Notes under the pieces: generated by a model | Told to the model about the DNA's origin: nothing | What the model saw: the letters and a program-made list of their open reading frames with translations, nothing else | Database searches by the model: none | Position numbers and translations under genes: made by a program | Shown here: positions 8,650-17,473 of the stretch, piece by piece | Layout of the letters: every line of letters starts with the position of its first letter | How positions within the stretch are numbered: position 1 is the stretch's first letter | Assembly: GCA_000768855.1 (NCBI GenBank) | Contig: JRAN01000004.1 | Coordinates: forward strand, 1 to 52,959 | From: Porphyromonadaceae bacterium COT-184 OH4590 | GTDB lineage: Bacteria; Bacteroidota; Bacteroidia; Bacteroidales; Paludibacteraceae | Length of the DNA stretch: 52,959 nt | Reading direction: 5' to 3'

Positions 8650-10344
8650 TTAATGTTTTCTAATATACAAAATCGAATTATATTGTGCCGGTAAATTCTC
8701 CGCAGCTTTACCTAAGTCAAAACGCATATAACTTTCCGGAAAATCCCAGTTTGTATCTTTAAGGAACTCTTGCATCGGTTTATCTTGTTCCTCAATGAGA
8801 AATATATATATTATCGGCTCATTAGGAATATTTTTTTTATCGGAGACAAATACCTCAAATTGATATATTAAATTGCTTGGTATATAGCCTCCTGCCATAT
8901 ATACTGTTATAAAATTGTCATAAAATGCCAATACGCTATCGCCCTTCTTAAAACCATTTTTGCGCATTATATCAATAGCTTTATCATTAAAATCTTTCTG
9001 CCATTCGGATATCTTAATATTACGAAAACGGGAGGTATCGGTTATCTCCGTATTGGATTTTTTAGGGGTGTAATAGTAGTGATAACGAGCAAAATATACA
9101 AAATAAGCAACACCAACCATCAATATCACAACATAAATAGTATTTGATATTTTCAAAAACGTTTTTTGCTTAAAGTCAATAATAGAAACCAATAAGAAGT
9201 AAGCAACTACCCAAAAAGGCATAAAAAACAACATTTTTGCGGATACACTCTGATTAGTGCCAAAAACACCCATTAATGGAGCAAATAGAAGTATTATAAA
9301 TATTAACAACTCCTTCAAAGAATATCCGACATGGTTTTTGCCTATTTTTTGAGTAATAAAATATGATACCATAAATGCGGTGGGCATTATAAATATTCCT
9401 GTATAATATTTATAGAATATCCACCTTTGCAGTAAAATAGCAAGAAAAACAATTGTAGCAAAAGTATAACATAGATACCTTGTAAAACTGTTTTTAAAAT
9501 TATCAATATAATATACCAACCAGCCTAAAACGGCAAACAAGCCAAATAGAAGTACAAATTCGACCAAATATCGAAATAGAGCTACAAATAGCTGATTGTT
9601 ACTGTGTTTAGTAAGCCCTTTTTGAGCCAACACAAAAGAAGTATATATATCATTAACACTATCAACAATAGTCCGAATAAACAGATGATATACAATTATT
9701 CCTAATAGTAGTCCCAAACATAAAAGCAATATATTTTTTACTTTGTCAGTATCTATCAACAATAATACAGATAATGCAACAATCAACAATATTCCCGAAG
9801 GGAGATAGTTGAATAACCCAAATACACACAAGACCCCTATAAATATTAAAGATAATCTTTTGAAAAATGATGATACAGAGGTAGTAAATAAAAAATAAAT
9901 ACTAAATACTAATAAATATATAAAAAACTGTATATTATCATAATACAATATAGGACTTGCAAATCCGAAACTCAAAACTCCTGATAAAAACAATAGGGAA
10001 TAATACCAAACAGAAGATGTATGCAGTCCATATTGTTTTTTTAACCATCTAAATGAAGAAAAAGCAAAAAGATATAATATCGGAATATTGAGAAAGAATC
10101 TCACATATCTCAAAGACAACGCCCCATCCTCGGGCAGAAACCAAAATAATTTTCTGACAATAAAACCAAATTGTGAAATACCCCAACTAATAGGCTGCTC
10201 CGGCAAATATGCCAGTAAATAATAACCTTCGTCGCAAGAGGTACCTCTATCTATCGTACAAAAAATAAGTATAAAACATATTGTCGAAAAAACAGCTGTA
10301 AAAAGCCCTAAAATAGTGTCATATCTCTTATTTGATATTTTCAT
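8650..10344 (-). CDS. ArnT/PMT-like membrane glycosyltransferase (GT-C fold)
   Basis: The 564-residue protein has about 12 hydrophobic segments and then a soluble C-terminal part. Near the N-terminus, an acidic pair in the first external loop (TSCDEGYYLLAYL) matches the catalytic-loop acids of GT39/GT83 enzymes such as ArnT, which transfer a sugar from a polyprenyl phosphate on the outer face of the inner membrane. A longer frame opens at 10404, but the start at 10344 (MKISNKRYD) overlaps wecE by only 17 bases and begins with a normal cytoplasmic tail. The polyprenyl-phosphate glycosyltransferase in the same cluster could supply its donor. The acceptor is unknown. Confidence 0.8.
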   Translation of the reverse strand: MKISNKRYDTILGLFTAVFSTICFILIFCTIDRGTSCDEGYYLLAYLPEQPISWGISQFGFIVRKLFWFLPEDGALSLRYVRFFLNIPILYLFAFSSFRWLKKQYGLHTSSVWYYSLLFLSGVLSFGFASPILYYDNIQFFIYLLVFSIYFLFTTSVSSFFKRLSLIFIGVLCVFGLFNYLPSGILLIVALSVLLLIDTDKVKNILLLCLGLLLGIIVYHLFIRTIVDSVNDIYTSFVLAQKGLTKHSNNQLFVALFRYLVEFVLLFGLFAVLGWLVYYIDNFKNSFTRYLCYTFATIVFLAILLQRWIFYKYYTGIFIMPTAFMVSYFITQKIGKNHVGYSLKELLIFIILLFAPLMGVFGTNQSVSAKMLFFMPFWVVAYFLLVSIIDFKQKTFLKISNTIYVVILMVGVAYFVYFARYHYYYTPKKSNTEITDTSRFRNIKISEWQKDFNDKAIDIMRKNGFKKGDSVLAFYDNFITVYMAGGYIPSNLIYQFEVFVSDKKNIPNEPIIYIFLIEEQDKPMQEFLKDTNWDFPESYMRFDLGKAAENLPAQYNSILYIRKH

Positions 10345-11467
10345 ATAAAAAAAATGTTTTAATGGATTCCACAATTTGATTAATATCGGTTTTTCCCAAC
10401 TCATAAAACAGTGGCAACCTCACCAGACAATCGGCAAATCGGTCGCAGTTTGGCAAAGGTCTGCCGTCGTGCTTGTCTTTATAGTATTCGCTGCTGTGCA
10501 AACTCAGATAGTGAAAAACGGCTAAAATACCGTTTGCTTTCAGGTGTTTTATAAGTTCGGTGCGTTCGCTTAAAGAACGGCATAACAGATAGAACATGTG
10601 TGCATTGTTCGAAGCATAATCGGGAATATCAAGCAGTTTAAAACAACCTTTGTCTGCCAATGGTTTCAGTTTTTCATAGTAAGTATTCCAAATTTCAATG
10701 CGTTTGGTTTGAATCTCTTTAAGATTTTCGAGTTGTGCCCACAAAAATGCGGCAATCACCTCCGAAGGCAAAAACGAACTGCCTGTATCTACCCAGCCGT
10801 ATTTATTAACTTCGCCACGAAAAAATTCGGCGCGGTTTGTCCCTTTTTCCCATATAATTTCGGCTCTCCGCACAAATCTGTCGTCGTTAATAGCCAGCAT
10901 ACCGCCTTCGCCCGAAATAATATTTTTAGTTTCGTGAAACGAAAATGCTGCCAAATGCCCAATACTGCCCAAAGGTCTGACTTTGTAATAGGAGTCGATA
11001 GCCTGAGCCGCATCTTCGACCACAAGCAGATTGTACTGTTCGGCAATAGCCATAATACTATCCATGTCACAGGCAACACCAGCGTAATGAACGGGTACAA
11101 TAGCTTTTGTCCTCTCGGTAATAAGAGATTCGATTTTAGTTGCGTCAATATTGGGGTTGTTACCGCAACTATCGGCGAAAACCACTTTTGCTCCTTGTCG
11201 TACAAATGCCAAAGCAGTGCTTACGAAAGTGTAGCTTGGTATTATTACCTCATCGCCCGGTTCTATATTACAGAGCATAGCCGCCATTTCGAGGGCATCG
11301 GTGCAACTGGTTGTGAGCAGACATTTGGCAAAGCCATATTTTTGTTCAAAAAACTTTTGGCAGCGTTGCGTAAAAATGCCATTGCCAGATATTTTGCCGC
11401 TCTCGACAGCTTCGGTAATGTATAGTGTTTCGTTGCCTGTAAGATGAGGCTTGTTGAAGGGTATCAT
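10328..11467 (-). CDS. wecE: dTDP-4-amino-4,6-dideoxyhexose transaminase, WecE-like
   Basis: This 379-residue PLP enzyme belongs to the DegT/DnrJ/EryC1/StrS family and most resembles WecE/RffA, which makes dTDP-Fuc4N from dTDP-4-keto-6-deoxyglucose and glutamate. It opens with IPFNKPHLTGNE. The PLP-binding lysine sits in SFHETKNIISGEGGM and the VVEDAAQAID aspartate is present. The gene just downstream in the cluster is GT-C, and the WecD-like acetyltransferase is just upstream, which fits synthesis of a 4-acetamido-4,6-dideoxyhexose. The dTDP-glucose dehydratase needed to feed it is not in the window. The stop overlaps the next gene. Confidence 0.9.
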   Translation of the reverse strand: MIPFNKPHLTGNETLYITEAVESGKISGNGIFTQRCQKFFEQKYGFAKCLLTTSCTDALEMAAMLCNIEPGDEVIIPSYTFVSTALAFVRQGAKVVFADSCGNNPNIDATKIESLITERTKAIVPVHYAGVACDMDSIMAIAEQYNLLVVEDAAQAIDSYYKVRPLGSIGHLAAFSFHETKNIISGEGGMLAINDDRFVRRAEIIWEKGTNRAEFFRGEVNKYGWVDTGSSFLPSEVIAAFLWAQLENLKEIQTKRIEIWNTYYEKLKPLADKGCFKLLDIPDYASNNAHMFYLLCRSLSERTELIKHLKANGILAVFHYLSLHSSEYYKDKHDGRPLPNCDRFADCLVRLPLFYELGKTDINQIVESIKTFFLYENIK

Positions 11468-11607
11468 ATTTATTGTAATATTATATTTTTTGCTTTGTTT
11501 TATTGCATATGATAAAAAAATTGTTTCTTATTAATCCAAAATATTATTTCTAAATTTTTAGTTATTTTTCTTCAATAAACATATATATGTTTATATTATA
11601 AAATGCA

Positions 11608-12315
11608 TCATATCCAAAAATGATAAATATTTGTAGCTTTATGTTTTTTAAAACTATATTTCTCGTAAAATCGACAAGCTTGTTTGTTGTTAAGTTGGGT
11701 AGCAACAAACAATGTGTAAATAGATTTTTCGGTTAAATATTTCTCGCAAGCATTGATTAGTTTTGTACCTAATCCTTTACCTTGTACCTCATTGTTAACA
11801 GCTATTAATCCTATTTCCCCGATATTGTCTTTACATTTTAGGGAAACAAATCCCAAAATCTTGTTATTTTCACTTGCTACATAAACCATATCTGCTAATT
11901 CTCCATTCAAAGATTTTAATAGCCATTCTTTATACATACGCTCAAAACTCCCAGTAGGAAACTTTTTATCTAATCTAAATCGTGAATGGCTTCCACTAAT
12001 ATAAGCTAAATCAAGCAAATCTTTTGAAATTTCAGAAGATGTGTAGGGAGAAACAATTTTTTTATTTAATACATTATAACAACATACTTCCTTTTGATAT
12101 ACAATTTTTCTATCAACCAAATACCCATTCCATTTACTAAGAATATTATCACTTAATTCTATATATTCATCGGAAAAGACATAAAGCAATTTATAGTTTT
12201 GGCTTCTTGCTTCTGGTAAAAGTTCAAGTAAATCATCTTCGGATTGGTTGAAAATAATTCTACCGGTCTTTATCCCGAAAAAAATGCTATCCCATTGTAA
12301 ATGCTCTATTTTCAT
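11608..12315 (-). CDS. WecD-like GNAT acetyltransferase
   Basis: The 235-residue protein starts with LQWDSIFFGIKTGRI, matching the WENAFFG opening of WecD/RffC, the dTDP-fucosamine N-acetyltransferase. The C-terminal half has a GNAT acetyl-CoA site (EIGLIAVNNEVQGKGLGTKL, with the QGKGLG loop) and a terminal ACRFYEKYSFKKH segment. Its ATG overlaps the stop of the upstream glycosyltransferase as ATGA, showing translational coupling. With the WecE-like enzyme it probably yields dTDP-4-acetamido-4,6-dideoxygalactose or an epimer. An AT-rich gap of about 140 bases with an ATAAACATAT palindrome (11575-11594) separates it from wecE. Confidence 0.82.
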   Translation of the reverse strand: MKIEHLQWDSIFFGIKTGRIIFNQSEDDLLELLPEARSQNYKLLYVFSDEYIELSDNILSKWNGYLVDRKIVYQKEVCCYNVLNKKIVSPYTSSEISKDLLDLAYISGSHSRFRLDKKFPTGSFERMYKEWLLKSLNGELADMVYVASENNKILGFVSLKCKDNIGEIGLIAVNNEVQGKGLGTKLINACEKYLTEKSIYTLFVATQLNNKQACRFYEKYSFKKHKATNIYHFWI

Positions 12316-13244
12316 ATGTTGATGCCTTCTTTTACAATAAAAATCGGGCGTTCTTTTACCTTTTCAAACACTTTGCCTATATACAACCCCGTAAATCCGA
12401 GTATAAAGATGATAATTCCCGAAAGTAGCCAGAATGAGATAATTAAAGTAGTGAATCCCATTACTTTGATACTGCCCGTAAAATACATTGTCAGATAAGC
12501 AAACATAACAATGAAAGAAATAAGCGTTATGAAAAAACCAAGTTTTACCGTAAGTCGCAATGGTTTATCCGAAAAAGCAATAATGGTATTCAATGCCAAA
12601 CGAAACAGCCCTTTAAAGTTGTAGCTCGACTTTCCTTCGTATCGCTCTGAGTGTTTCACAGGCAAATAATACTTCCGAAAACCTACCCATTGTACCATTG
12701 TAGGGAAAAATCGTATCTGGTCTTGCATTTTCAATATGGCATCGATTACCTTCCTATGATATATGCCATAATTGGCAACAGATGCATCTTGTTCGGTTTC
12801 GGTCAAATAGCTGAATATCTTATAAAAAGCTTTGGAAAACAATTTCTTGATAATGCTATCGTTGCGCTCTTTTCGTTGTGCGAATACGCTATCCCAACCC
12901 TCCTGTGCTTTTTGATATAGTTTGAGTATTTCGTCGGGTCGGTCTTGCAGGTCGCAATCCATTACCACTACCCATTCGCCTTTCGAATAATGTAGCCCTG
13001 CCGTAATAGCATAGTGCTGTCCAAAGTTACGACTTAGATTGATGCCTTTTACACGACTGTCTGTGACACACTCGGCAACTATTTTATCCCACGAAGCGTC
13101 GGGCGAAGCGTCATTGACAAGGATTATTTCGAAATCTTCGGTAATGGAACTTATTGCCTCTCGCACCTGCTTCACAAGTTCGGCAACGATATTTTCTGCC
13201 TTATAGACAGGTGAAACTACCGATATATGTACGTTTTGAGCCAT
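12312..13244 (-). CDS. Polyprenyl-phosphate glycosyltransferase (GT2, ArnC/GtrB-like)
   Basis: The 310-residue protein has an N-terminal GT2 domain (ISVVSPVYKAENI, the NDASPDASW loop, and the VVMDCDLQDRPDE acidic motif). Two C-terminal transmembrane helices follow (about residues 233-255 and 268-292). This is the ArnC, GtrB and dolichol-phosphate-mannose synthase layout, which places a sugar on undecaprenyl phosphate at the inner face of the membrane. A longer frame begins at 13337 but runs into the upstream gene; the ATG at 13244 sits five bases after that gene's stop. Its neighbours are a small flippase subunit and a WecD-like acetyltransferase. Confidence 0.88.
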   Translation of the reverse strand: MAQNVHISVVSPVYKAENIVAELVKQVREAISSITEDFEIILVNDASPDASWDKIVAECVTDSRVKGINLSRNFGQHYAITAGLHYSKGEWVVVMDCDLQDRPDEILKLYQKAQEGWDSVFAQRKERNDSIIKKLFSKAFYKIFSYLTETEQDASVANYGIYHRKVIDAILKMQDQIRFFPTMVQWVGFRKYYLPVKHSERYEGKSSYNFKGLFRLALNTIIAFSDKPLRLTVKLGFFITLISFIVMFAYLTMYFTGSIKVMGFTTLIISFWLLSGIIIFILGFTGLYIGKVFEKVKERPIFIVKEGINI

Positions 13245-13249
13245 AACTT

Positions 13250-13618
13250 TTAAAATTTCACTGTTACAATTATGCCTATCATTATCAGTACCAAGCCAAT
13301 AACTTTGCCCCAAGTGAATGTTTCCCCAAGTAACCACACGCCGAGAACAAATACCAATGCCGGAGCCAAACTCATAAAAGGATATGCATGTGTTATTTCA
13401 AACTTGGTCATTGCCAGCATCCAAAAGACAGAGGCTACGAAAGCCGACAGAAATCCCGAAAATATTAAAGGGTCGAATAAAAATTTGATATAACCCACCA
13501 CTGCTGCTACGATGCTTTCGCTATTGGGTTGCCAGCCGAGCCTGCCTATACGCCATTTGAGTATAATCTGACCATAGACGGTAAAAAACAGGGTGCCAAA
13601 AACGTATAGATATTTCAT
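13250..13618 (-). CDS. Small four-helix transporter (SMR/EamA, ArnE/ArnF-like)
   Basis: The 122-residue protein has four hydrophobic segments and the SMR-like pattern GQIILKW in helix 1, AVASVFWMLAMTKFEITHAYPFMSL-type helix 3, and a LGE followed by a last helix. Such half-sized EamA proteins include ArnE/ArnF, which flip undecaprenyl-phosphate-aminoarabinose. Placed five bases before the polyprenyl-phosphate glycosyltransferase, it probably flips that enzyme's product. Drug-efflux SMR proteins look alike, so the assignment rests on context. It is the first gene of the leftward glycan cluster, 63 bases after fabH. Confidence 0.8.
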   Translation of the reverse strand: MKYLYVFGTLFFTVYGQIILKWRIGRLGWQPNSESIVAAVVGYIKFLFDPLIFSGFLSAFVASVFWMLAMTKFEITHAYPFMSLAPALVFVLGVWLLGETFTWGKVIGLVLIMIGIIVTVKF

Positions 13619-13681
13619 TTTTATAGATCAAACAAATTATAATGTACGTTTGATATTGGTTATTCAGTCGAAAATTTCAAC

Positions 13682-14680
13682 TTATATAGCCCATTTTATC
13701 CAAAGACTACCCCATGCAAAACCTGCTCCGAATGATGACAGTATAAGGTTGTCTCCCTTTTTGAACAAGTTCTGTTTGTCCCACATAAGTATAGGTATTG
13801 TTGCAGAAGATGTATTGCCAAAACGCTCTATATTTACAAGTACTTTTTCTTCTTTGTTTATCCCCATTCTATTGGCAACTGCATCTATTATACGCATATT
13901 AGCCTGATGAGGCAATAGATATGCTATGTCTTCCGGTTGTAAGTTATTCCTTTCCATTATTTCGGCAGACACGTCCGACATCTTTTCTACAGCCCATTTG
14001 AATACATTTTTTCCGTCTTGATAAACGAAGTGTTCGCGACGAGCTATTGTCTCTTGTGTAGCAGGATATTGGCTTCCGCCGGCTTTCATATATAAATGCT
14101 GCCTTCCGGTTCCGTTAGAGCGTAGAATAGCATCTTGAAGTCCTGTGCCATCGGTACGCCCTTCGACAAGGATAGCAGCAGCTCCATCTCCAAAAAGAGG
14201 ACAAGTATTTCTGTCGGTATAGTCAACTATTGCCGACATTTTTTCACCACTCACCACAATAGCTTTTTTGCAAAAACCACTCTCTATATAGAGCGACATA
14301 GTCTTAAATGCGTGGATAAATCCGGCACAACCCACATTCATATCGAATGCCATTGCATTTACTATACCGCATTTGTCTGCTATTATAGAGGATGTTGCCG
14401 GAAATACGACATCACCCGTAACTGTCGAACAGATTATGGCATCAATCTCCGATGGGTCGGTATTGGTCTTTTCGAGCAACTGTTTAACAGCACGTTCTGC
14501 CATATAGCTCATACCTTCGTTTGGTTCTTTCAATATATGACGAGTATTAATACCTACACGTGTCATTATCCATTCGTCGGTAGTATCTACCATAGTACTA
14601 AGCTCTTCATTTGTAAGAATATAAGGTGGAATATACGCTTCTACTCCTGTGATAGCTGCTCGCATTTTTTGTGAACTCAT
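13682..14680 (-). CDS. fabH: 3-oxoacyl-ACP synthase III
   Basis: FabH condenses acetyl-CoA with malonyl-ACP to start fatty-acid synthesis. The 332 residues carry the full Cys-His-Asn triad: Cys118 in NVGCAGF, His in PHQANMRI and Asn in ERFGNTSSATIP. Residues 36-46 (EWIMTRVGINT) match the usual CoA-binding arginine/tryptophan region. It is preceded by a -7 box (TACCTTTG on the minus strand, plus-strand 14738-14745) and lies just upstream of the glycan cluster without a clear terminator between, so read-through into the cluster is possible. The usual partners plsX and rpmF are not here. Confidence 0.95.
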   Translation of the reverse strand: MSSQKMRAAITGVEAYIPPYILTNEELSTMVDTTDEWIMTRVGINTRHILKEPNEGMSYMAERAVKQLLEKTNTDPSEIDAIICSTVTGDVVFPATSSIIADKCGIVNAMAFDMNVGCAGFIHAFKTMSLYIESGFCKKAIVVSGEKMSAIVDYTDRNTCPLFGDGAAAILVEGRTDGTGLQDAILRSNGTGRQHLYMKAGGSQYPATQETIARREHFVYQDGKNVFKWAVEKMSDVSAEIMERNNLQPEDIAYLLPHQANMRIIDAVANRMGINKEEKVLVNIERFGNTSSATIPILMWDKQNLFKKGDNLILSSFGAGFAWGSLWIKWAI

Positions 14681-14737
14681 ATTATATATTTGATTAATAA
14701 ATATTTAACATAACATATTATTATTATCAAAAGATTA

Positions 14738-14745
14738 CAAAGGTA
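14738..14745 (-). promoter_or_regulatory. -7 promoter box for fabH
   Basis: CAAAGGTA on the plus strand reads as TACCTTTG leftward. The -33 element is weak. Further right, 14798-14832 can fold into a bulged hairpin (CCATT/AATGG with CTCAA/TTGAG). Confidence 0.6.
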
Positions 14746-14969
14746 CAAAAAAAATATATCTTATATTTATTTAAAATTATTTTTACCCATAATAAAACCA
14801 TTTATTTCTACTCAAATTTTTGAGAGTAATGGCTTTAATGTGTTGTTGTGCAATTGATTATGTGAAGTTGTCTGTTTTTTTTTATATTTTTAACTAATTG
14901 AAAATTAAGACTCAATACAATAATAACCCTATTTTTCCGTTTAATGAATAAAATAGATTAAATAAGCCT

Positions 14970-15128
14970 ATGAACATAAAATTTACAAAACAACAAAAAG
15001 TTTCAGATACCAACCACGTAAAGCCCAAACCTAAAAAAGATACATTGCAAATAATAATGTCTTTTGCGTCAACGTATCATATAGAGAGGCTAAAAAATGG
15101 TAATATCGTGAGCTATTTCAGCAATTGA
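14970..15128 (+). CDS. Small 52-residue protein, unknown function
   Basis: An ATG frame of 52 codons encodes a basic peptide with a Lys/Pro-rich first half (HVKPKPKKDTLQ) and a second half ending in IERLKNGNIVSYFSN. I recall very short Bacteroidetes peptides of the same layout (Lys/Pro linker, then a short TLxxIxxFAxxYH-like helix), which supports a real gene, but I cannot check this. It ends about 20 bases before a strong hairpin terminator. No clear -7 box is seen upstream; TATTTTTC near 14930 is a near match. Function unknown. Confidence 0.55.
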   Translation: MNIKFTKQQKVSDTNHVKPKPKKDTLQIIMSFASTYHIERLKNGNIVSYFSN

Positions 15129-15145
15129 ACTTATTACTCTTTTAC

Positions 15146-15184
15146 AAAAAAGAGACTGAGCATGTATTAAACACTTAGTCTCTT
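15146..15184. terminator. Bidirectional terminator between small gene and pgk
   Basis: The stem AGAGACTGAG (15151-15160) / CTTAGTCTCT (15174-15183) has one G-U pair. It has an A run on its left and Ts on its right, so it can stop both the small gene and pgk. Confidence 0.85.
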
Positions 15185-15208
15185 TTGGTGGTGTTGATTA
15201 ACAGTTGG

Positions 15209-16459
15209 TTACCTTTCTATAGCTGCAATACCCGGAAGTATTTTGCCCTCTATGGCTTCGAGCAAGGCTCCGCCACCGGTAGAGACATAGCTTACATCTT
15301 CGACAAACCCAAACATATTGATACAAGCCACCGAATCACCGCCACCTATAAGCGAGTACGCCCCCTTTTTGGTGGCATTCACTATCGCTTGTGCAATAGC
15401 AAATGAACCATGCGAAAAGTTGTCGAACTCGAAAACACCGGCAGGTCCGTTCCAAAGTATAGTTTTAGAGTTTTCTATTACAGACGCAAATAGCTTTTCG
15501 GTATCCGGACCTATATCGAGCCCCATCCAACCGTCGGGAATGGCTCCCTCTTTTACAAACCGAGTATTGGCATCGTTGGCAAACTTATCGGCTATTTTGC
15601 TGTCTATTGCCATTACGAGATTTACACCTTTAGCCTTAGCCTCTGCTATTAGTTCGAGTGCCAAATCGAGCTTATCTTCTTCGTAAATAGAGTTGCCTAT
15701 GTTACCGCCATTGGCTTTGGTAAATGTGTATGTCATACCGCCTGTAATAATCAGATTGTCGACCTTATTCATCAGGTTTGTTATAATATCTATCTTAGAG
15801 CTAACCTTAGAGCCTCCCATTATAGCGGTAAATGGGCGTTGTGGATTATCCATAATGCTTTTAACCGCGGTTACCTCTTTTTCCATAAGGAAACCGAACA
15901 TTTTATTGTCTTTGTCGAAGTAGTCGGCTATGATCGCCGTAGAGGCGTGTGCCCTGTGGGCAGTACCGAAGGCATCGTTCACATAACAGTCGGCATACGA
16001 AGCAAGAGTTTTGGCAAAACTCTTTTGAGCCTCTTTTATCTCTTTTTTGGCGGCAGCTTTCTGTTCGTCGGTTATATCGGCAGGCAGGTTGCGAGGTTTA
16101 CCCTCCTCTTCGGCATAAAATCGCAAATTCTCCAGCATAAGAGCTTCGCCGTTTTTTAGAGACTCCACCTCTTTTTGTGCCTTGGTACAGTCGGGTGCAA
16201 ACTTTACTTCTACCCCTAACAACTCCGACACTTTGTAGAGTATTTGGTGTAGCGAATACTTTTCGTCGGGATTTTTTTCAGGACGTCCAAGATGAGAGGC
16301 TATTATAAGTCGTCCACCATCATTGAGTACTTTTTTTAATGTTGGCAAAGCACCACGAATACGAGTGTCGTCGGTAACCTTACCATTTTGGAGCGGTACA
16401 TTGAAATCTACTCTTACAAAAGTCTTTTTTCCATTAAAATTGCAATCTTTGATATTCAT
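15209..16459 (-). CDS. pgk: Phosphoglycerate kinase
   Basis: Pgk makes ATP from 1,3-bisphosphoglycerate in glycolysis. The 416-residue protein has the N-terminal [13 protein letters not shown] and ASHLGRP substrate motifs, [14 protein letters not shown] in the middle, and the nucleotide-site GGGDSVA and STGGGALLE motifs near the C-terminus. Codon use is typical of a highly expressed gene. It is the last gene of a leftward run with the DUF4296, DUF4922 and metallophosphatase genes and has no evident promoter directly in front, so it may be co-transcribed. Confidence 0.97.
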   Translation of the reverse strand: MNIKDCNFNGKKTFVRVDFNVPLQNGKVTDDTRIRGALPTLKKVLNDGGRLIIASHLGRPEKNPDEKYSLHQILYKVSELLGVEVKFAPDCTKAQKEVESLKNGEALMLENLRFYAEEEGKPRNLPADITDEQKAAAKKEIKEAQKSFAKTLASYADCYVNDAFGTAHRAHASTAIIADYFDKDNKMFGFLMEKEVTAVKSIMDNPQRPFTAIMGGSKVSSKIDIITNLMNKVDNLIITGGMTYTFTKANGGNIGNSIYEEDKLDLALELIAEAKAKGVNLVMAIDSKIADKFANDANTRFVKEGAIPDGWMGLDIGPDTEKLFASVIENSKTILWNGPAGVFEFDNFSHGSFAIAQAIVNATKKGAYSLIGGGDSVACINMFGFVEDVSYVSTGGGALLEAIEGKILPGIAAIER

Positions 16460-16512
16460 AACATTATGGTTGTTTTATTTGTTCTTGCTTAAATTTGTTA
16501 GCAGTAGAGACC

Positions 16513-17439
16513 CTATTTTATTTTGGGTTTTAATTTAATTAAATCTTTGTGTATTATATCTACAAATTCTTGTTCTGCTTCCGATATTTTTGGTTGTTCA
16601 ATTTCTTTTTTTTCGCTCTGTTTGTCCTCTTTGGGCATTAAAACCGTTTTTATAGAGTCTGGCAGAGGATATTTTTCGGCATTATATATTCGCAATAGTT
16701 GCACACTATCAATTTTTACTTCTTTTACGATTGCTTGAGAGTTAAGCAAATTGCCCTCAACACTTATAGGCGCTACATTCTCTTTTGGGGTTGGCAAAAA
16801 CGCATAGCTATATAGCTTGCCATTGGCGAATACTTTGCTATAAAGCTCTTTGACAGAACTGTCGGAATATGTTATTTTAAACTCCACACGTGCATCTTGC
16901 AATGTGTCGGATATGGTATCAATATCATCTATTTTCATCAAAAATCTTAAAATCAATCTATCCGATAAGGCAAAATAATTTTTATCGGCTACTTCAAATC
17001 TTAGGCTGTCTGCTTTGGGAGTAGATGTAAAAGTGTATTGGTGAGCAAAATGATAAATTTGCAATGTATCAAGAGCTTTTAGTTCGTCGAGTAGTTTTGC
17101 CTCCGGATGAAATTTATATAGCTCCACGTCAGATTTGAGAGTATCAATACGGTTTTTTACGTTGGTGTATATTTGTTCGAGTTTTTTAGGCTTATAAGCA
17201 TACCATTCGAGCGACTTTTCAAACTGTTCTTTGGATACTTCATTTTTGGAATAGATAAAATCATAATATTCTTTTTGTTGCTCTTGTGAGTTGATTTTAT
17301 GTGTTTGCAATACGGCATCGCCTATAGTCAGATCGAAGATAAGATTTTCCATCTTTGTGTCGCTCATAATACCCGACGGTCTCATACCGCAAGCAACAGA
17401 GGCTACAACTACAAGAGTATAGATGATTTTTTTTATCAT
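16513..17439 (-). CDS. DUF4296 lipoprotein
   Basis: The 308-residue protein starts with a hydrophobic signal sequence ending at a probable lipoprotein cysteine (VASVACG, residues 13-19; the lipobox is somewhat unusual). The following RPSGIMSDTKMENLIFDL segment is typical of DUF4296, a Bacteroidetes family of unknown function with an N-terminal helical domain. The C-terminal half is rich in short beta-like segments and ends in a charged tail (KEDKQSEKKEIEQPK). It lies between DUF4922 (34 bases) and pgk on the same strand. Confidence 0.8.
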   Translation of the reverse strand: MIKKIIYTLVVVASVACGMRPSGIMSDTKMENLIFDLTIGDAVLQTHKINSQEQQKEYYDFIYSKNEVSKEQFEKSLEWYAYKPKKLEQIYTNVKNRIDTLKSDVELYKFHPEAKLLDELKALDTLQIYHFAHQYTFTSTPKADSLRFEVADKNYFALSDRLILRFLMKIDDIDTISDTLQDARVEFKITYSDSSVKELYSKVFANGKLYSYAFLPTPKENVAPISVEGNLLNSQAIVKEVKIDSVQLLRIYNAEKYPLPDSIKTVLMPKEDKQSEKKEIEQPKISEAEQEFVDIIHKDLIKLKPKIK

Positions 17440-17473
17440 TATTTTTTTGCGAAATTAATGAAAATTTGGCATT

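Noticed and set aside
10345-10404. Longer start for the ArnT-like gene at 10404
   Set aside because: It would overlap wecE by 77 bases and add a hydrophilic tail unlike the family; 10344 is a simpler start.
10598-11425. Long rightward frame of 275 codons opposite wecE
   Set aside because: It is a shadow of the clear WecE-like gene; the peptide has no recognisable domain and odd composition.
11575-11594. AT-rich palindrome between wecE and the acetyltransferase gene
   Set aside because: It has no T run and only A/T with few C/G pairs, so it is weak evidence for a terminator or operator.
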